The notes under the pieces were generated by a model, which saw nothing but the letters and a program-made list of their open reading frames with translations, made no database searches and was not told the origin of the DNA. Of a stretch of 64,000 nt of DNA, positions 63,781-64,000 are shown piece by piece. The stretch comes from Eubacterium ruminantium (lineage in GTDB: Bacteria; Bacillota; Clostridia; Lachnospirales; Lachnospiraceae). How positions within the stretch are numbered: position 1 is the first letter of the stretch; the number at the start of each line of letters is the position of its first letter. Location of the stretch: assembly GCA_900108205.1 (NCBI GenBank), contig FNUU01000005.1, positions 179,997 to 243,996 on the forward strand. The letters are read 5' to 3'. Both the position numbers and the translations under genes were made by a program.

Positions 63781-64000
63781 ATGAAAAGAATACTAAAAAT
63801 CGGGATGGATGTCCATAGTACAAATTATACTTTATGCGCAATGGAGCCTGTAATTGGTGCTGAGGATCGTGTTTTTGCGAATATTCAGGTAACACCGGAT
63901 TATAAAAATATAATCTTGTTCATTGAGAACTTAAAGCAGAAGCTCGGATTGAAGGATACTTATGACATTGAATGTGGCTACGAAGCAGGATGCCTGGGGT
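63781..64000 (+). CDS. IS110-family transposase, 5' part (cut by window edge)
   Basis: The ATG at 63781 is preceded by a very strong AAAGGAGG site. Seventy-three residues are visible, starting MKRILKIGMDVHSTNYTLCAM and ending at IECGYEAGCLG. The GMDVH motif carries the first catalytic Asp and the YDIECGYEAG segment the Glu of the DEDD (RuvC-like) centre of IS110 transposases. The Tnp20 domain with the catalytic Ser lies beyond the window. The frame is intact as far as seen. Confidence 0.9.
   Translation, partial: MKRILKIGMDVHSTNYTLCAMEPVIGAEDRVFANIQVTPDYKNIILFIENLKQKLGLKDTYDIECGYEAGCLG

Overview
The window looks like a chromosomal segment of a low-to-mid GC Lachnospiraceae-type clostridium (Firmicutes). 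Support comes from the SCIFF peptide/maturase pair, a fused SecDF, the recJ-apt-relA-MBL-hemZ-hisS-aspS order, the FtsEX-M23-S41 order, AGGAGG-type ribosome binding sites, and protein families I associate with this group (DUF5716/DUF5717-like, DUF6382/FHA). Nearly all genes are on the minus strand. Only the CARF nuclease, an aminotransferase, a cyclophilin and the edge transposase are on the plus strand. I saw no rRNA, tRNA, CRISPR array or phage.

Layout. 1-5.6 kb: guaA (3' end cut by the window edge) and a cell-division block, ftsE-ftsX-M23 peptidase-S41 peptidase. 5.7-8.1 kb: a CdaR/PucR-type regulator and an MsmX/UgpC-type sugar-ABC ATPase. 8.4-11.8 kb: accessory-looking stretch with a LytR_C membrane protein, an SDR reductase and a stand-alone CARF/PD-(D/E)xK (Card1-like) nuclease, interspersed with three copies of a hairpin repeat. 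11.9-18.8 kb: dnaB with an odd N-terminal extension, rplI, gdpP, valS. 18.8-25.0 kb: a TPR-like protein, an actin/Hsp70-like protein and a 1295-residue partner, which look like one uncharacterised system. 25.2-29.6 kb: CobD/HisC-like aminotransferase, secreted C1 protease with cell-wall-type repeats, type-IV prepilin peptidase. 29.7-44.4 kb: aspS, hisS, hemZ, MBL hydrolase, relA, apt, recJ, secDF, scfB, scfA.

44.6-60.5 kb holds the most striking locus, transcribed right to left: two DUF6382-like/FHA proteins (one with a long Pro/Met/Asn/Gly repeat), a PP2C phosphatase, a membrane Ser/Thr kinase with an outside TPR-like region, a single-pass protein whose acidic cytoplasmic tail carries six Thr-x-[Ile/Val]-Leu-type motifs, and a 2579-residue surface protein with about seventeen Ig-like module junctions. 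The kinase, phosphatase, FHA readers and candidate phospho-tail could together form a phosphothreonine circuit controlling the giant surface protein or its export. This is inference from gene content and motifs.

60.6-64 kb: mltG, a cyclophilin, a small lipoprotein, a decayed fragment resembling the N-terminus of a rolling-circle replication protein, and the 5' part of an IS110-family transposase. The 329-base non-coding stretch before the transposase could encode a bridge (seek) RNA.
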